The translations under genes were made by a program, and so were the position numbers. Shown piece after piece: positions 31,968 through 39,351 of a stretch of 39,351 nt of DNA. Under the pieces are notes generated by a model. It was not told the DNA's origin, ran no database searches, and saw only the letters and a list, made by a program, of their open reading frames with translations. Numbering within the stretch: the stretch's first letter is position 1; every line of letters begins with the position of its first letter. The DNA comes from Bacillota bacterium (GTDB lineage: Bacteria; Bacillota; Desulfotomaculia; Desulfotomaculales; VENG01), in assembly GCA_009711705.1 (NCBI GenBank), contig VENG01000040.1:1-39351 (forward strand). The letters are read 5' to 3'.

Positions 31968-32166
31968 GTTTAGAAATTAAACAATTGGAACTATTTGTAG
32001 ATATCTTCCGTCTAAATTTATAGGAAATACTGGGATTCCACATGCTAAACGGCTGGTAGATATATGAAACAGTTATTTAGTGAAGGATTTCCGGGAAAAG
32101 TGTTGAATTTAAGGGGGTGTTTGGAAATTACTTTTAAAAATGATAAAACGGAAAAGGAGTTAGACC

Positions 32167-34485
32167 ATGCCGACAGAGACAAAAAGACATTGGCGTAAAA
32201 AAGGTTGGTTGATCAGTTTGACTTTTTGCCTCGCTTTTTTGCTTGGATCCCCAGGGTTGGGCGCCGCCGCTTCAGTGGCAGTGGTGGACGCTTCCTCGTT
32301 AAATGTGCGCAGCGGGCCGGGCCCGCAGCACGGTATAAGTGACCGGGTCATAAAAGGAGACCAATTGCCTGTGTTGGAACAGCGGGGGGATTGGTACAAA
32401 GTTCGTCTGGCTAGCGGAAGTGCCGGCTGGGTCGCCGGCTGGCTGGTAAATATAAAAGAAGAGGCTCCCGCAGCAGACCGAACCTCAAAGCAGGTAGTGA
32501 TCAAGACCGGTATTCTGAATGTGCGTGGGGGGCCGGGAACCGGAAATGCCCAAGTGGGCACAGTACATAACGGAGACAAGCTTGAGGTTCTGGATTCATC
32601 CGGTGACTGGTACAAAGTTAAACTTCCCAGCGGCAGCAGTGGCTGGGTTGCAGGTTGGCTGGTAGATGTGGAGACAACACAGGCACCAGAGACAGGCACT
32701 GGGCAGCCAAGTCAGAACACTGAGAATGTGAATAAACAGGCCGTGGTAAACGGTGCTTTAAATGTGCGGTCCGGTCCTGGTACGTCCAAGGACATAGTAG
32801 CCCGCGCGGAAAGTGGAGACAAACTACCTATAATAGAATCCTCAGGTGGGTGGTGCAAGGTGCAACTGCCCGGCGGGAAGACAGGGTGGGTCGCCGGTTG
32901 GTTGGTGGACATAGAGGGGACAGCTGTTCCCGGTACCAATATCAATATTGATACCAATACTGATAACGGCCAGTCAAACGGGGATACGGAAAATATAAGC
33001 AAACAGGTCGTGGTCAAGGAAGGTACTTTAAATGTTCGTAGTGGACCTGGGACCTCCAACGATATAGTGGCCCGCGTCAAAGAAGGAGACAAATTGCCCA
33101 TAGTAGAGTCCTCAGACGGGTGGTGCAAAGTACAGTTGCCCGGCGGGGGTATGGGCTGGGTTGCCGGCTGGCTGGTCGATATCAAGGCCATAGCACAGCA
33201 GCAATCGCCCGTTACCGGGGAAGCTGTAGTCTATGGCAGTGATGCAAATGTGCGGGGTGGTCCGGGCGCTGACCACAACGTGATAACACAGGTCAGTCGT
33301 GGTGAGCGGATGACCATTTTGGGTAAAGTGGGTGAATGGTACAAAGTGCAGTCCTCCCAAGGGGCAGTGGGCTGGATAGCAGGCTGGTTGGTTCGTATTG
33401 ACAGCGCCTCGGCCACCACACCGGAAAAAGAAGAAAAGCAGCCTGAAGAGAGCGAAAGTGATGGAGACCCGTCAGATTCCAAGGGGACCGATGAAAAACC
33501 GGGCTCGGATGCGGGTAGTGAGCCAGACCCTGATTCCGGTGAGGAGCCGGGACAGAATGAGGAAGATGCGGCTAATCCACAGTTGACTAAGTTACACGTG
33601 CGGGAATCAGACGGTCGCGTTATGGTAAATATAGCCGCCACCGTTTCCATGGAACACAACATTTTTACCTTAACCGGACCTGATCGATTGGTTGTTGATC
33701 TGATAGGTGTTAAGACCGGCGATATCCCGGAAGAACTGGATGTAAGCAGTAAGTTGGTTAGCCGGCTGCGTACCAGCTGGTTTGATAAAAACCCTAATAC
33801 CGTACGCCTGGTATTTGACGTTAAAGATTCTATTTTATTTTCTGCCCAATCGATCAACGACGGCAGGGAATTGGCTTTGGAAATGTATGTACCTGAATTG
33901 GGGGACTCCCTGCGTAACAAGGTAATAGCCATAGACCCCGGTCATGGCGGGAGTGAGCCCGGCACACACGGGTCCACCGGCATAGCAGAAAAATATATAA
34001 ATTTGGATGTAGCCCTTTTAACTGCCCACTTGCTCAGACAAAATGGGGCCCGGGTGGTATTAACCAGGTCAGACGATACATTTGTAGGTCTGGAAGAACG
34101 TACGGATATTGCCCGCAGGGCCGAAGCAGACATTTTTGTCAGTATACACATGAACGCCAACCCCGTCACTTCTAAGAGCGGCACCAGTACCTATTACCGG
34201 CGTGATGATATTACCGGTCTGGGAGTGTCGCAGGCGGATAACCTGATTTTGGCCCAAGGGGTTCAAAGTGAGTTATTAAAATCTTTGGGCCGCCGTAATC
34301 TTGGTGTAAAACAGGCCAATTTTGTAGTGTTGCGCACGGCTGTTATGCCGGCTGTGCTAGCCGAAGTATCTTTTCTCTCTAATCTGGAAGAAGAGAGGCT
34401 ATTAATGACCGATTCTTATAAAGCCAGGGCGGCTGAGGGAATAACCAAGGGAATTGTCAATTACTTCGCCCGCAAAGGCGGATAA
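32167..34485 (+). CDS. N-acetylmuramoyl-L-alanine amidase with five SH3b repeats and AMIN domain
   Basis: A secreted cell-wall hydrolase of 772 aa. The signal peptide is residues 1-35. Five bacterial SH3 repeats follow at about 36-96, 109-168, 191-249, 280-339 and 352-411, each with LNVRSGPG- and GWVAGWLV-like motifs. An acidic Ser/Glu/Asp linker (415-470) leads to an AMIN domain (about 472-575) and Amidase_3 (586-770). Zn ligands are H593 (DPGHGG), E608 (AEKYINLD) and H661 (SIHMNA), with the catalytic Glu in LAEVSFLSN. Repeats 3 and 4 are very similar, suggesting recent duplication. The ATG has AAAGGAG about 8 nt upstream. Confidence 0.96.
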   Translation: MPTETKRHWRKKGWLISLTFCLAFLLGSPGLGAAASVAVVDASSLNVRSGPGPQHGISDRVIKGDQLPVLEQRGDWYKVRLASGSAGWVAGWLVNIKEEAPAADRTSKQVVIKTGILNVRGGPGTGNAQVGTVHNGDKLEVLDSSGDWYKVKLPSGSSGWVAGWLVDVETTQAPETGTGQPSQNTENVNKQAVVNGALNVRSGPGTSKDIVARAESGDKLPIIESSGGWCKVQLPGGKTGWVAGWLVDIEGTAVPGTNINIDTNTDNGQSNGDTENISKQVVVKEGTLNVRSGPGTSNDIVARVKEGDKLPIVESSDGWCKVQLPGGGMGWVAGWLVDIKAIAQQQSPVTGEAVVYGSDANVRGGPGADHNVITQVSRGERMTILGKVGEWYKVQSSQGAVGWIAGWLVRIDSASATTPEKEEKQPEESESDGDPSDSKGTDEKPGSDAGSEPDPDSGEEPGQNEEDAANPQLTKLHVRESDGRVMVNIAATVSMEHNIFTLTGPDRLVVDLIGVKTGDIPEELDVSSKLVSRLRTSWFDKNPNTVRLVFDVKDSILFSAQSINDGRELALEMYVPELGDSLRNKVIAIDPGHGGSEPGTHGSTGIAEKYINLDVALLTAHLLRQNGARVVLTRSDDTFVGLEERTDIARRAEADIFVSIHMNANPVTSKSGTSTYYRRDDITGLGVSQADNLILAQGVQSELLKSLGRRNLGVKQANFVVLRTAVMPAVLAEVSFLSNLEEERLLMTDSYKARAAEGITKGIVNYFARKGG

Positions 34486-34537
34486 AAAAACGGGGACTGT
34501 GCCCCCTAAGGTTTTGGGGGGACTGTCTCCGTTTTCA
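34486..34537 (+). terminator. terminator of the amidase gene
   Basis: AAAACGGGGACTGTGCCCCC pairs with GGGGGGACTGTCTCCGTTTT with a few mismatches. It lies between this gene and the convergent 97-aa gene. Confidence 0.75.
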
Positions 34538-34550
34538 TATTATTCACACC

Positions 34551-34844
34551 TTAGAACATGGTATCTTCAATCCAGCTGCGGATCTTTCCGTTAATGGGAT
34601 AAAGTCCGTCTTGGTGGGGGGAGATGCCCTGTTCCCGCAAGGCTTCCAGTAGTATATCCCCTGGAGGCTGTGTGTCTAAAGTTGTACTTTGGCTGTAATT
34701 TTGCTTCATATGGTACAGAGCCAGCCGGGCCGCATTGTCCAACACATCGATTACAAAGGTATACCCCGCCTGCCTGGGTCCTGTAAATTCACTTTCCAAG
34801 GAAAGATTCCACCGAACCTCTCCCTTAGTTTGAGGGTAATACAT
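34551..34844 (-). CDS. hypothetical protein, 97 aa
   Basis: An unrecognised soluble protein. The ATG has AAGGAGTGA about 5 nt upstream. Residues 25-50 (RQAGYTFVIDVLDNAARLALYHM) form a helix with a strand before it. The C-terminal part (PGDILLEALREQGISPHQDGLYPINGKIRSWIEDTMF) looks like a small alpha/beta domain. No motif I can name. It stands alone between the amidase and the MBL hydrolase genes, convergent with the former. Confidence 0.75.
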   Translation of the reverse strand: MYYPQTKGEVRWNLSLESEFTGPRQAGYTFVIDVLDNAARLALYHMKQNYSQSTTLDTQPPGDILLEALREQGISPHQDGLYPINGKIRSWIEDTMF

Positions 34845-34993
34845 CTAGTCACTCCTTGTTGTTTATGGCATTGATTTTTGGGAAACTCATCAAATCTCTT
34901 TACTTACATATTGGCCATTGTATGTTTATAGGATACTATTTAGTGATAAATTAATGTACACTGGCAGGAAACCTTAAGCTTGACGGAAAAAAC

Positions 34994-35072
34994 TTCTTAC
35001 ATAGGCATGTATAGCGAGCGGAGGATTCTTCTTGAAAACATGGCCTTGGTTTTGGATATAACTATGTAAGAA
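34994..35072 (+). promoter_or_regulatory. inverted repeat enclosing a Trp-rich leader ORF
   Basis: TTCTTACATAG (34994-35004) and CTATGTAAGAA (35062-35072) are perfect 11-bp inverted repeats. Between them GGAGG at 35020-35024 precedes a TTG start by 7 nt. The layout resembles an attenuator upstream of the MBL hydrolase gene. Confidence 0.45.
35032..35061 (+). CDS. 9-codon Trp-rich leader peptide candidate
   Basis: TTG AAA ACA TGG CCT TGG TTT, then TGG ATA TAA, encodes MKTWPWFWI with three Trp codons of nine. The ribosome site is ideal. It lies 68 bp before the MBL gene and inside an inverted repeat. Regulation by tryptophan or by ribosome stalling is inference. Confidence 0.4.
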   Translation: MKTWPWFWI

Positions 35073-35129
35073 ACCACAAGTGGGATGTACCCTTAGAGCC
35101 AGACATGTTTAAGGGAAGGAGGACTTGTG

Positions 35130-35897
35130 TTGCAACTTACGGTATTGGGCTGTTGGGCCCCGTACCCGCGGGCAGGCGGTGCCTGCTCCGGTTACCTGGT
35201 ACGGGCGGGGAACACTAATATTATGCTGGATGCGGGTAACGGTACATTCAGTAACCTGTGCCGCCATATGGATATGCGGCGGCTGGATGCTTTACTGCTC
35301 TCCCACCTTCACCCGGATCATTATACGGACTTGTATTGCCTGCAGCATGCCATGGATTGGGCGGTGAAACAGAGGGATCGACCGTATCCTTTAAATGTAT
35401 ATATGCCTACGGAGCCGGCGGAAGTCTTTAATACATTTAAGTCAAAGCCGGGCCTTAATGTGCTCCCTTACGAAGGGCTGCCCCTGGGGCAGGAGCAGGG
35501 TCTGAATTTGCGCCGGGCAGAGGTGGGGGAAATGTCGCTGCGGTTTCTGGCGGTGCCCCACAGCAAGCCGGGTTATGCGGTTTCGATTAAGGCGGGCGAG
35601 AAAACGCTGGTCTTTTCCGGGGACTGTGCTCCCAACGAAAATCTCATTACCTTGGCCCATGAAGTAGATATATATTTAAGTGAGGGAAGCGGTCTGGATG
35701 GGGACGCTGATTATTTATACGGTAAGCACCATACTGCCCGCCAGGCAGGAGAAGCTGCCTCCCGAGCAGAGGTGAAGAGGTTGATACTGACGCATTTCTG
35801 GCCCGAGCACCCGGTGGAGGAATTGCTACGCCAGGCAGGGGAAGGCTTCGGCGGCCCGGTTGAGCCGGCGGTGGAAAATGAGAGCTATGATATATAA
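35130..35897 (+). CDS. MBL-fold metal-dependent hydrolase (RNase Z/YhfI-like)
   Basis: A 255-aa metallo-beta-lactamase-fold hydrolase. H59, H61, D63 and H64 (SHLHPDH) form the metal motif. Further ligands are expected in VPHSKPGY, SGDCAPN (Asp) and LTHFWPEH. The N-terminus MQLTVLGCWAPYP resembles YhfI and other RNase Z-like MBL proteins (usual TVLGxxGxxP). I take the TTG at 35130, 7 nt after AGGAGG; a GTG at 35127 is also possible. Substrate unknown: RNA, phosphodiester or lactone are all used in the family. No signal peptide, so cytoplasmic. Confidence 0.9.
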   Translation: MQLTVLGCWAPYPRAGGACSGYLVRAGNTNIMLDAGNGTFSNLCRHMDMRRLDALLLSHLHPDHYTDLYCLQHAMDWAVKQRDRPYPLNVYMPTEPAEVFNTFKSKPGLNVLPYEGLPLGQEQGLNLRRAEVGEMSLRFLAVPHSKPGYAVSIKAGEKTLVFSGDCAPNENLITLAHEVDIYLSEGSGLDGDADYLYGKHHTARQAGEAASRAEVKRLILTHFWPEHPVEELLRQAGEGFGGPVEPAVENESYDI

Positions 35898-35932
35898 AAG
35901 AATGTATGTCGTAGCTTACGGGTTGTTTTTTT

Positions 35933-36505
35933 TACGAAAATAAATGGTTAATTCTAGTTTGTGTATATGGTTTATGTGAGTTTTGATGGGATAAGAGGGA
36001 TAAAAGGCTTTGTATGTGAGGCTTTGGGGTAAACAATTTTTTTAGACAGGATTTACAGGATCAACAGGATTGTTAAAAAATAGAAAAATACAATCGAATG
36101 TCTTTATCACCTAAACAGAGCTTATGGAACAGTCCAATATATTAAAACAAATAATTATAAAATGTTTTTTAAGACCCCAAAGCATTACCCTAAAGCATCC
36201 TGCAAATCCTGTAATCCTGTCAAAGAAAAAAAGACCCATAAGCCAAGACCCAAACAATACTTTTAAGCAAGGAAACAAGAGGACTCGTCCGGGACTGCTG
36301 AAAAAGTCCAGATTCATGTCATCCTGAATGAAACGAAGTGAAATGAAGAATCTTGAAAGTCGCATAAATACTCAGATTCTTCGCTGCACTCAGAATGACA
36401 ATCTTGTATCTTTGCTATTTTTTTACGAAAATAAATTTTCATTCTAGTTTGTGTATATGGTTCATGTGAGTTTTGACAGGATTAACAGGATAAACAGGAT
36501 CTTTG
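35933..36505. repeat. intergenic repeat cluster B
   Basis: TTTTTACGAAAATAAAT, then TTCTAGTTTGTGTATATGG, occurs at about 35933-35970 and 36421-36460. ACAGGATT units lie at about 36043-36070, 36197-36221 (reverse) and 36475-36500. These match cluster A at 28660-29170 and look like a genome-wide intergenic family. No gene is seen in the 700 bp. Confidence 0.75.
36317..36400. repeat. palindromic extragenic repeat
   Basis: TGTCATCCTGAATG (36317-36330) pairs with CACTCAGAATGACA (36387-36400) with two mismatches, and GAAGAATCT (36345-36353) with AGATTCTTC (36374-36382) perfectly. The sequence is of the widespread TCATTCTGAGTG...GAAGAATCT type found between genes in many bacteria. Confidence 0.7.
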
Positions 36506-36601
36506 GGGCTGTTCTTTTGGGTCATTAAAATTGTTGTAAATAAATTTGTAACCATATTTTGATTCGAATGCAGTAGTGTTAATATATAGGAGGCGTTAAT
36601 T

Positions 36602-37342
36602 TTGCAACGAACAGACGGTAGAAACAATAATCAGATGAGGCCTGTGAAAGTGCACAGGGACTTTACCAAACATGCTGAGGGATCGGTTTTAATTGAAATG
36701 GGTGATACCAAGGTCATCTGCACCGCTTCCGTGGAAGAAAGAGTGCCGCCCTGGCTGAGGGATGCAGGAAAAGGCTGGGTGACCGCCGAATACTCCATGT
36801 TGCCCCGCAGTACCGGAACACGCACTTCCCGTGAGGCCGCCCGCGGCAAAATCGGGGGGCGCACACACGAAATACAGCGGCTCATAGGACGTTCCCTGCG
36901 TGCCGTTATTGACTTAAAAGCCCTGGGTGAACGTTCCGTGGTACTGGACTGCGATGTTATACAGGCCGACGGGGGTACCCGTACGGCATCAATCACCGGT
37001 GCCTTTGTGGCCCTGGCAGATGCCCTGGGGAAAATGGTCAAAGACGGGCGAATCAGCAAAATGCCGCTGCAGGATTTTGTGGCCGCTATCAGTGTAGGTG
37101 TTGTAAAGGATGAAATATTGCTAGACCTTTGTTATTCCGAGGACTCTGCCGCTGAAGTGGATATGAACATTGTCATGACTGGTGCCGGTAAGTTCGTGGA
37201 AATACAGGGAACAGGCGAAGAAGCCTCCTTTGGTCGGGACGAGGTAAATACAATGCTGGATCTGGCCACAGAGGGGGTACAAGATCTTATCAAATACCAG
37301 CGCGAAGTGCTGGGAGAAGTGGCGCAGTTAGTAAAGGGGTGA
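36602..37342 (+). CDS. rph: ribonuclease PH
   Basis: Trims the 3' ends of tRNA precursors by phosphorolysis. 246 aa, the usual length. RTDGRNNNQMRPV is the N-terminal signature, AEYSMLPRSTGTRTSREAARGKIGGRTHEIQRLIGRSLRAV the core, and CDVIQADGGTRTASITGA the active-site region with the phosphate-binding Arg. The TTG start has AGGAGG about 8 nt upstream. The rdgB gene starts 4 bp after it and a YfcE-like gene follows; this rph-rdgB-yfcE order is common in Firmicutes. Confidence 0.97.
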   Translation: MQRTDGRNNNQMRPVKVHRDFTKHAEGSVLIEMGDTKVICTASVEERVPPWLRDAGKGWVTAEYSMLPRSTGTRTSREAARGKIGGRTHEIQRLIGRSLRAVIDLKALGERSVVLDCDVIQADGGTRTASITGAFVALADALGKMVKDGRISKMPLQDFVAAISVGVVKDEILLDLCYSEDSAAEVDMNIVMTGAGKFVEIQGTGEEASFGRDEVNTMLDLATEGVQDLIKYQREVLGEVAQLVKG

Positions 37343-37346
37343 TTTT

Positions 37347-37940
37347 TTGCGCTTGGTGCTGGCGACCAAAAACCAGGGTAAAGTTAGAGAATTGCAGGAA
37401 ATGCTTCAGGATACAGGTTTTGAAGTGGTTTCCCTGGCAGCGTATCCAGACCTTCCGGAGGTAGAAGAAGACGGCGATACCTTCCATGCGAATGCCGTTA
37501 AAAAGGCCCGGGAAATTGCCGTTGCCACGGGAGAGCTGGTTATGGCGGATGACTCCGGGCTGGAGGTAGACTTTTTAAATGGTGTCCCAGGGGTGCACTC
37601 AGCCCGGTTTGCCGGAGAGCACGGGGACAATAAGGCTAATAACCAAAAGCTTTTAAAGCGCTTGGAAAATGTGCCGTGGGAAAAACGAACGGCCCGTTTT
37701 AAGTGTGTAGTGGCCGTAGCCGCCCCTGACGGGAGAATAGAAACTGCTGAAGGGGCATGTGAAGGAATAATTACCACTGAGCCCCGCGGTGAAGAAGGAT
37801 TCGGCTATGATCCGCTCTTTTATTTTCCACTATACCAAAAAACATTTGCCGAGCTTGACGGTGACATAAAAAACAAAGTAAGCCATAGGGGAAAAGCCCT
37901 CAGTAAAGCCCATAAGTTTTTAGTCCGCTGGAAGGTTTAG
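37347..37940 (+). CDS. rdgB: XTP/dITP pyrophosphatase (RdgB/HAM1)
   Basis: Removes non-canonical purine nucleotides such as dITP and XTP. 197 aa, full length. RLVLATKNQGKVRELQEML binds the nucleotide, MADDSGLEVDFLNGVPGVHSARFAGEH carries the catalytic Asp and metal ligands, and EGFGYDPLFYFP and SHRGKAL close the active site. The start is TTG, with GGGGTGAT overlapping the end of rph 4 bp upstream, so translation is coupled. Confidence 0.97.
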   Translation: MRLVLATKNQGKVRELQEMLQDTGFEVVSLAAYPDLPEVEEDGDTFHANAVKKAREIAVATGELVMADDSGLEVDFLNGVPGVHSARFAGEHGDNKANNQKLLKRLENVPWEKRTARFKCVVAVAAPDGRIETAEGACEGIITTEPRGEEGFGYDPLFYFPLYQKTFAELDGDIKNKVSHRGKALSKAHKFLVRWKV

Positions 37941-37964
37941 TCTATAAATGGAGTGATTATTCTT

Positions 37965-38441
37965 TTGCGTGTACTGGTTTTTAGTGATACTCACGGTGAC
38001 CTTGGCCTTGCTTTCAAAATCATTAAGAAAGAGCGGGCAGATATGGTTTTACATGCTGGAGATTTTCTCCGAGATGCACATGCCCTGGCCAATGAGGCCC
38101 AGTTTCCAGTCCATGGAGTGACTGGAAACTGCGATCTACCGGGATCTGGCCCCCATGAAAAGTTTTTATCGCTGGAGGGTAAGGATTTTCTGCTTACCCA
38201 CGGGCATCAATTTAGAGTAAAGGCCTCCTACCAGAGTATATTTTACAAGGCAAGTGAAAACAAGATAGATGCCGTGGTATTCGGGCACAGCCATGTACCC
38301 TTAAATGATTATCACCAGGGAATATTGTTGTTCAACCCCGGCAGCATTTCCCGTCCCCAGCCTGGCAGCCAGCCCAGTTACGGAATAATAACAATAAAAG
38401 ACAACGACATAAATGGTGAAATACATTTTGTCGATGGCTAA
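37965..38441 (+). CDS. YfcE/MJ0936-family phosphodiesterase
   Basis: A metallophosphoesterase of 158 aa. SDTHGD, VLHAGD, GNCD, THGH and GHSH are the five family motifs with dinuclear metal ligands. It hydrolyses phosphodiesters in vitro in related proteins; the physiological substrate is not settled. I take the TTG at 37965 (MRVLVFSDTHG); the GTG at 37953 lies within the ribosome site. It is the third gene of the rph operon, 24 bp after rdgB. Confidence 0.93.
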   Translation: MRVLVFSDTHGDLGLAFKIIKKERADMVLHAGDFLRDAHALANEAQFPVHGVTGNCDLPGSGPHEKFLSLEGKDFLLTHGHQFRVKASYQSIFYKASENKIDAVVFGHSHVPLNDYHQGILLFNPGSISRPQPGSQPSYGIITIKDNDINGEIHFVDG

Positions 38442-38461
38442 AAAAGGAATATTAAAAACCT

Positions 38462-38490
38462 TTGACTAAACCCTTATTTTTATGTATAAT
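38462..38490 (+). promoter_or_regulatory. sigma-A promoter of the tRNA pair
   Basis: TTGACT (38462-38467), a 17-nt spacer and TATAAT (38485-38490), 43 bp before tRNA-Gly. Confidence 0.88.
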
Positions 38491-38532
38491 AACATTGTTG
38501 TCGCAAAAAAAAAGATGTTTGAAAAGTTCCGG

Positions 38533-38606
38533 GCGGGTGTAGCTCAATGGTAGAGCCCTGGCCTTCCAAGCCAGTCGCGTGGGTTCGATTCCCACTACCC
38601 GCTCCA
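38533..38606 (+). tRNA. tRNA-Gly (anticodon TCC)
   Basis: Acceptor GCGGGTG pairs with TACCCGC, with the CCA end encoded (38604-38606). The anticodon loop CTTCCAA gives TCC. The D arm (AGCTC...GAGC) and the T arm GGTTCGATTCC are normal. Confidence 0.97.
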
Positions 38607-38623
38607 TTTTTATCTCCAAATGT

Positions 38624-38700
<77 letters not shown>

Positions 38701-38706
38701 GTGAAC

Positions 38707-38736
38707 CCCTACAGCCATAAGGTTTGTAGGGATTTT
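38707..38736 (+). terminator. terminator after the tRNA pair
   Basis: CCCTACA / TGTAGGG with an 11-nt loop, followed by ATTTTATT. It would separate the tRNAs from the rRNA transcript. Confidence 0.7.
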
Positions 38737-38879
38737 ATTATGTCACCATGTTTTAGAAATCTAGAGTTGGGGATAAAGTGGCAGACTGTGGAATAGCAGT
38801 TTCGGCAACCCGTGTTTCTCCATAAACTTAGAATCAGCTTGACACTGTATCTGGGTGTATTGGAGTAAATAATTACCAC

Positions 38880-38908
38880 TTGAACAAAAGGCTCAAACCT
38901 GGTAAGAT
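38880..38908 (+). promoter_or_regulatory. rRNA promoter P1
   Basis: TTGAAC (38880-38885), a 17-nt spacer and TAAGAT (38903-38908). It is preceded by AATTACCAC, which also precedes P2. Confidence 0.65.
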
Positions 38909-38968
38909 TACTTCTTGCCGGCACAAAATCGGCACTAACAAAAAAGTAAGTCAGGAAACAATTACCAC

Positions 38969-38997
38969 TTGCCAAACAGCAACAAACAGAGTATAAT
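38969..38997 (+). promoter_or_regulatory. rRNA promoter P2
   Basis: TTGCCA (38969-38974), a 17-nt spacer and a perfect TATAAT (38992-38997), about 150 nt before the 16S gene. The leader after it has TTTGAAAACTGAACA, common in Firmicute rRNA leaders. Confidence 0.85.
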
Positions 38998-39144
38998 TAA
39001 TACTTGTCGGCGCCAAACAGCGCTGGTAAAAAACGGTCTTTGAAAACTGAACAGTGACAATGGTTTTTTAAATAGAAACACCTCGTCAAGCGCGAGTAAA
39101 ACGATTGATAAGTGAGAAAGAGATTAAACTCTTTATATAAACTT

Positions 39145-39351
39145 TTTATGGAGAGTTTGATCCTGGCTCAGGACGAACGCTGGCGGCATGCTTAACACAT
39201 GCAAGTCGAACGGGGTTGCTCATCGAAATCCTTCGGGATGGACATGAGTATACCTAGTGGCGGACGGGTGAGTAACGCGTGGATAACCTGCCCAAAAGAC
39301 TGGGATAACACCGGGAAACCGGTGCTAATACCGGATAAGCTCTTTAATACA
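39145..39351 (+). rRNA. 16S ribosomal RNA, 5' part
   Basis: GAGAGTTTGATCCTGGCTCAG and GACGAACGCTGGCGGC are the universal 5' signatures. TAGTGGCGGACGGGTGAGTAA and the helix GGATAACACCGGGAAACCGG follow. The gene runs off the right edge. The sequence is Firmicute-like, with a short variable V1 loop. Confidence 0.98.

Noticed and set aside
33231..33932. 233-codon minus-strand frame opposite the amidase
   Set aside because: Composition follows the complement of the amidase gene (Ser/Pro/Thr-rich from the acidic linker); no ribosome site or motif.
36631..37059. 142-codon minus-strand frame opposite RNase PH
   Set aside because: Shadow of a well-supported conserved gene.

Overview
The window looks like chromosomal DNA of a spore-forming, anaerobic Firmicute of the Desulfotomaculum/Peptococcaceae type. 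Signs of this are a cotJ spore-coat operon, a GerMN lipoprotein, a LexA with Bacillus-type SOS boxes, strong AGGAGG ribosome binding sites, many TTG/GTG starts, iron-sulfur and radical SAM enzymes, and the first ~207 nt of a Firmicute-like 16S rRNA at the right edge. The genus is inferred, not proven.

Layout. (1) 1-4712: an SOS/DNA-repair block with an ATP-dependent DNA ligase, lexA (minus strand) and a Y-family polymerase. The polymerase has a clear promoter with an SOS box, and is coupled to a small Cys-containing protein; a decayed copy of that small gene lies before the ligase. (2) 4713-7702: gene debris, including a stub of a ComEC-like metallo-beta-lactamase domain, then a complete-looking group II intron with its maturase. 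(3) 7745-12768: an AT-rich accessory block resembling a defence island. It holds an EEP-fold nuclease with an immunity-like partner, a DUF5677-like protein, a soluble ~280-aa protein overlapping a four-TM membrane protein (architecture like phage lambda RexA/RexB), and an ADP-ribosylglycohydrolase. (4) 12770-16534: a broken large serine recombinase, a 44-aa partner ORF, an attP-like inverted repeat, a HepT remnant and a large HTH protein. (5) 16556-20730: an operon of a radical SAM protein, an M24 peptidase-family protein and a multi-[4Fe-4S] protein. (6) 21655-23604: a chemoreceptor gene. (7) 23650-26403: IS and toxin-antitoxin remnants, then three consecutive micro-genes. (8) 26543-27463: cotJA-cotJB and a truncated cotJC. 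The truncation point is fused to the same half-site and small ORF that accompany the recombinase at 13 kb, so cotJC looks interrupted by a site-specific element. (9) 28011-38441: mostly core genes: a quinate-dehydrogenase-like protein, an L,D-transpeptidase, a GerMN lipoprotein, an SH3b/AMIN/Amidase_3 cell-wall hydrolase, an MBL hydrolase, and RNase PH, RdgB and YfcE-type genes. Dispersed intergenic repeats lie between them. (10) 38462-39351: tRNA-Gly, tRNA-Arg and the promoter region and start of an rRNA operon.

The strongest candidates for new biology are the RexAB-like pair at 10003-11377, the cotJC/serine-recombinase attachment-site relationship, and the radical SAM/M24/Fe-S operon. All family assignments were made by eye from motifs; no database search was run.
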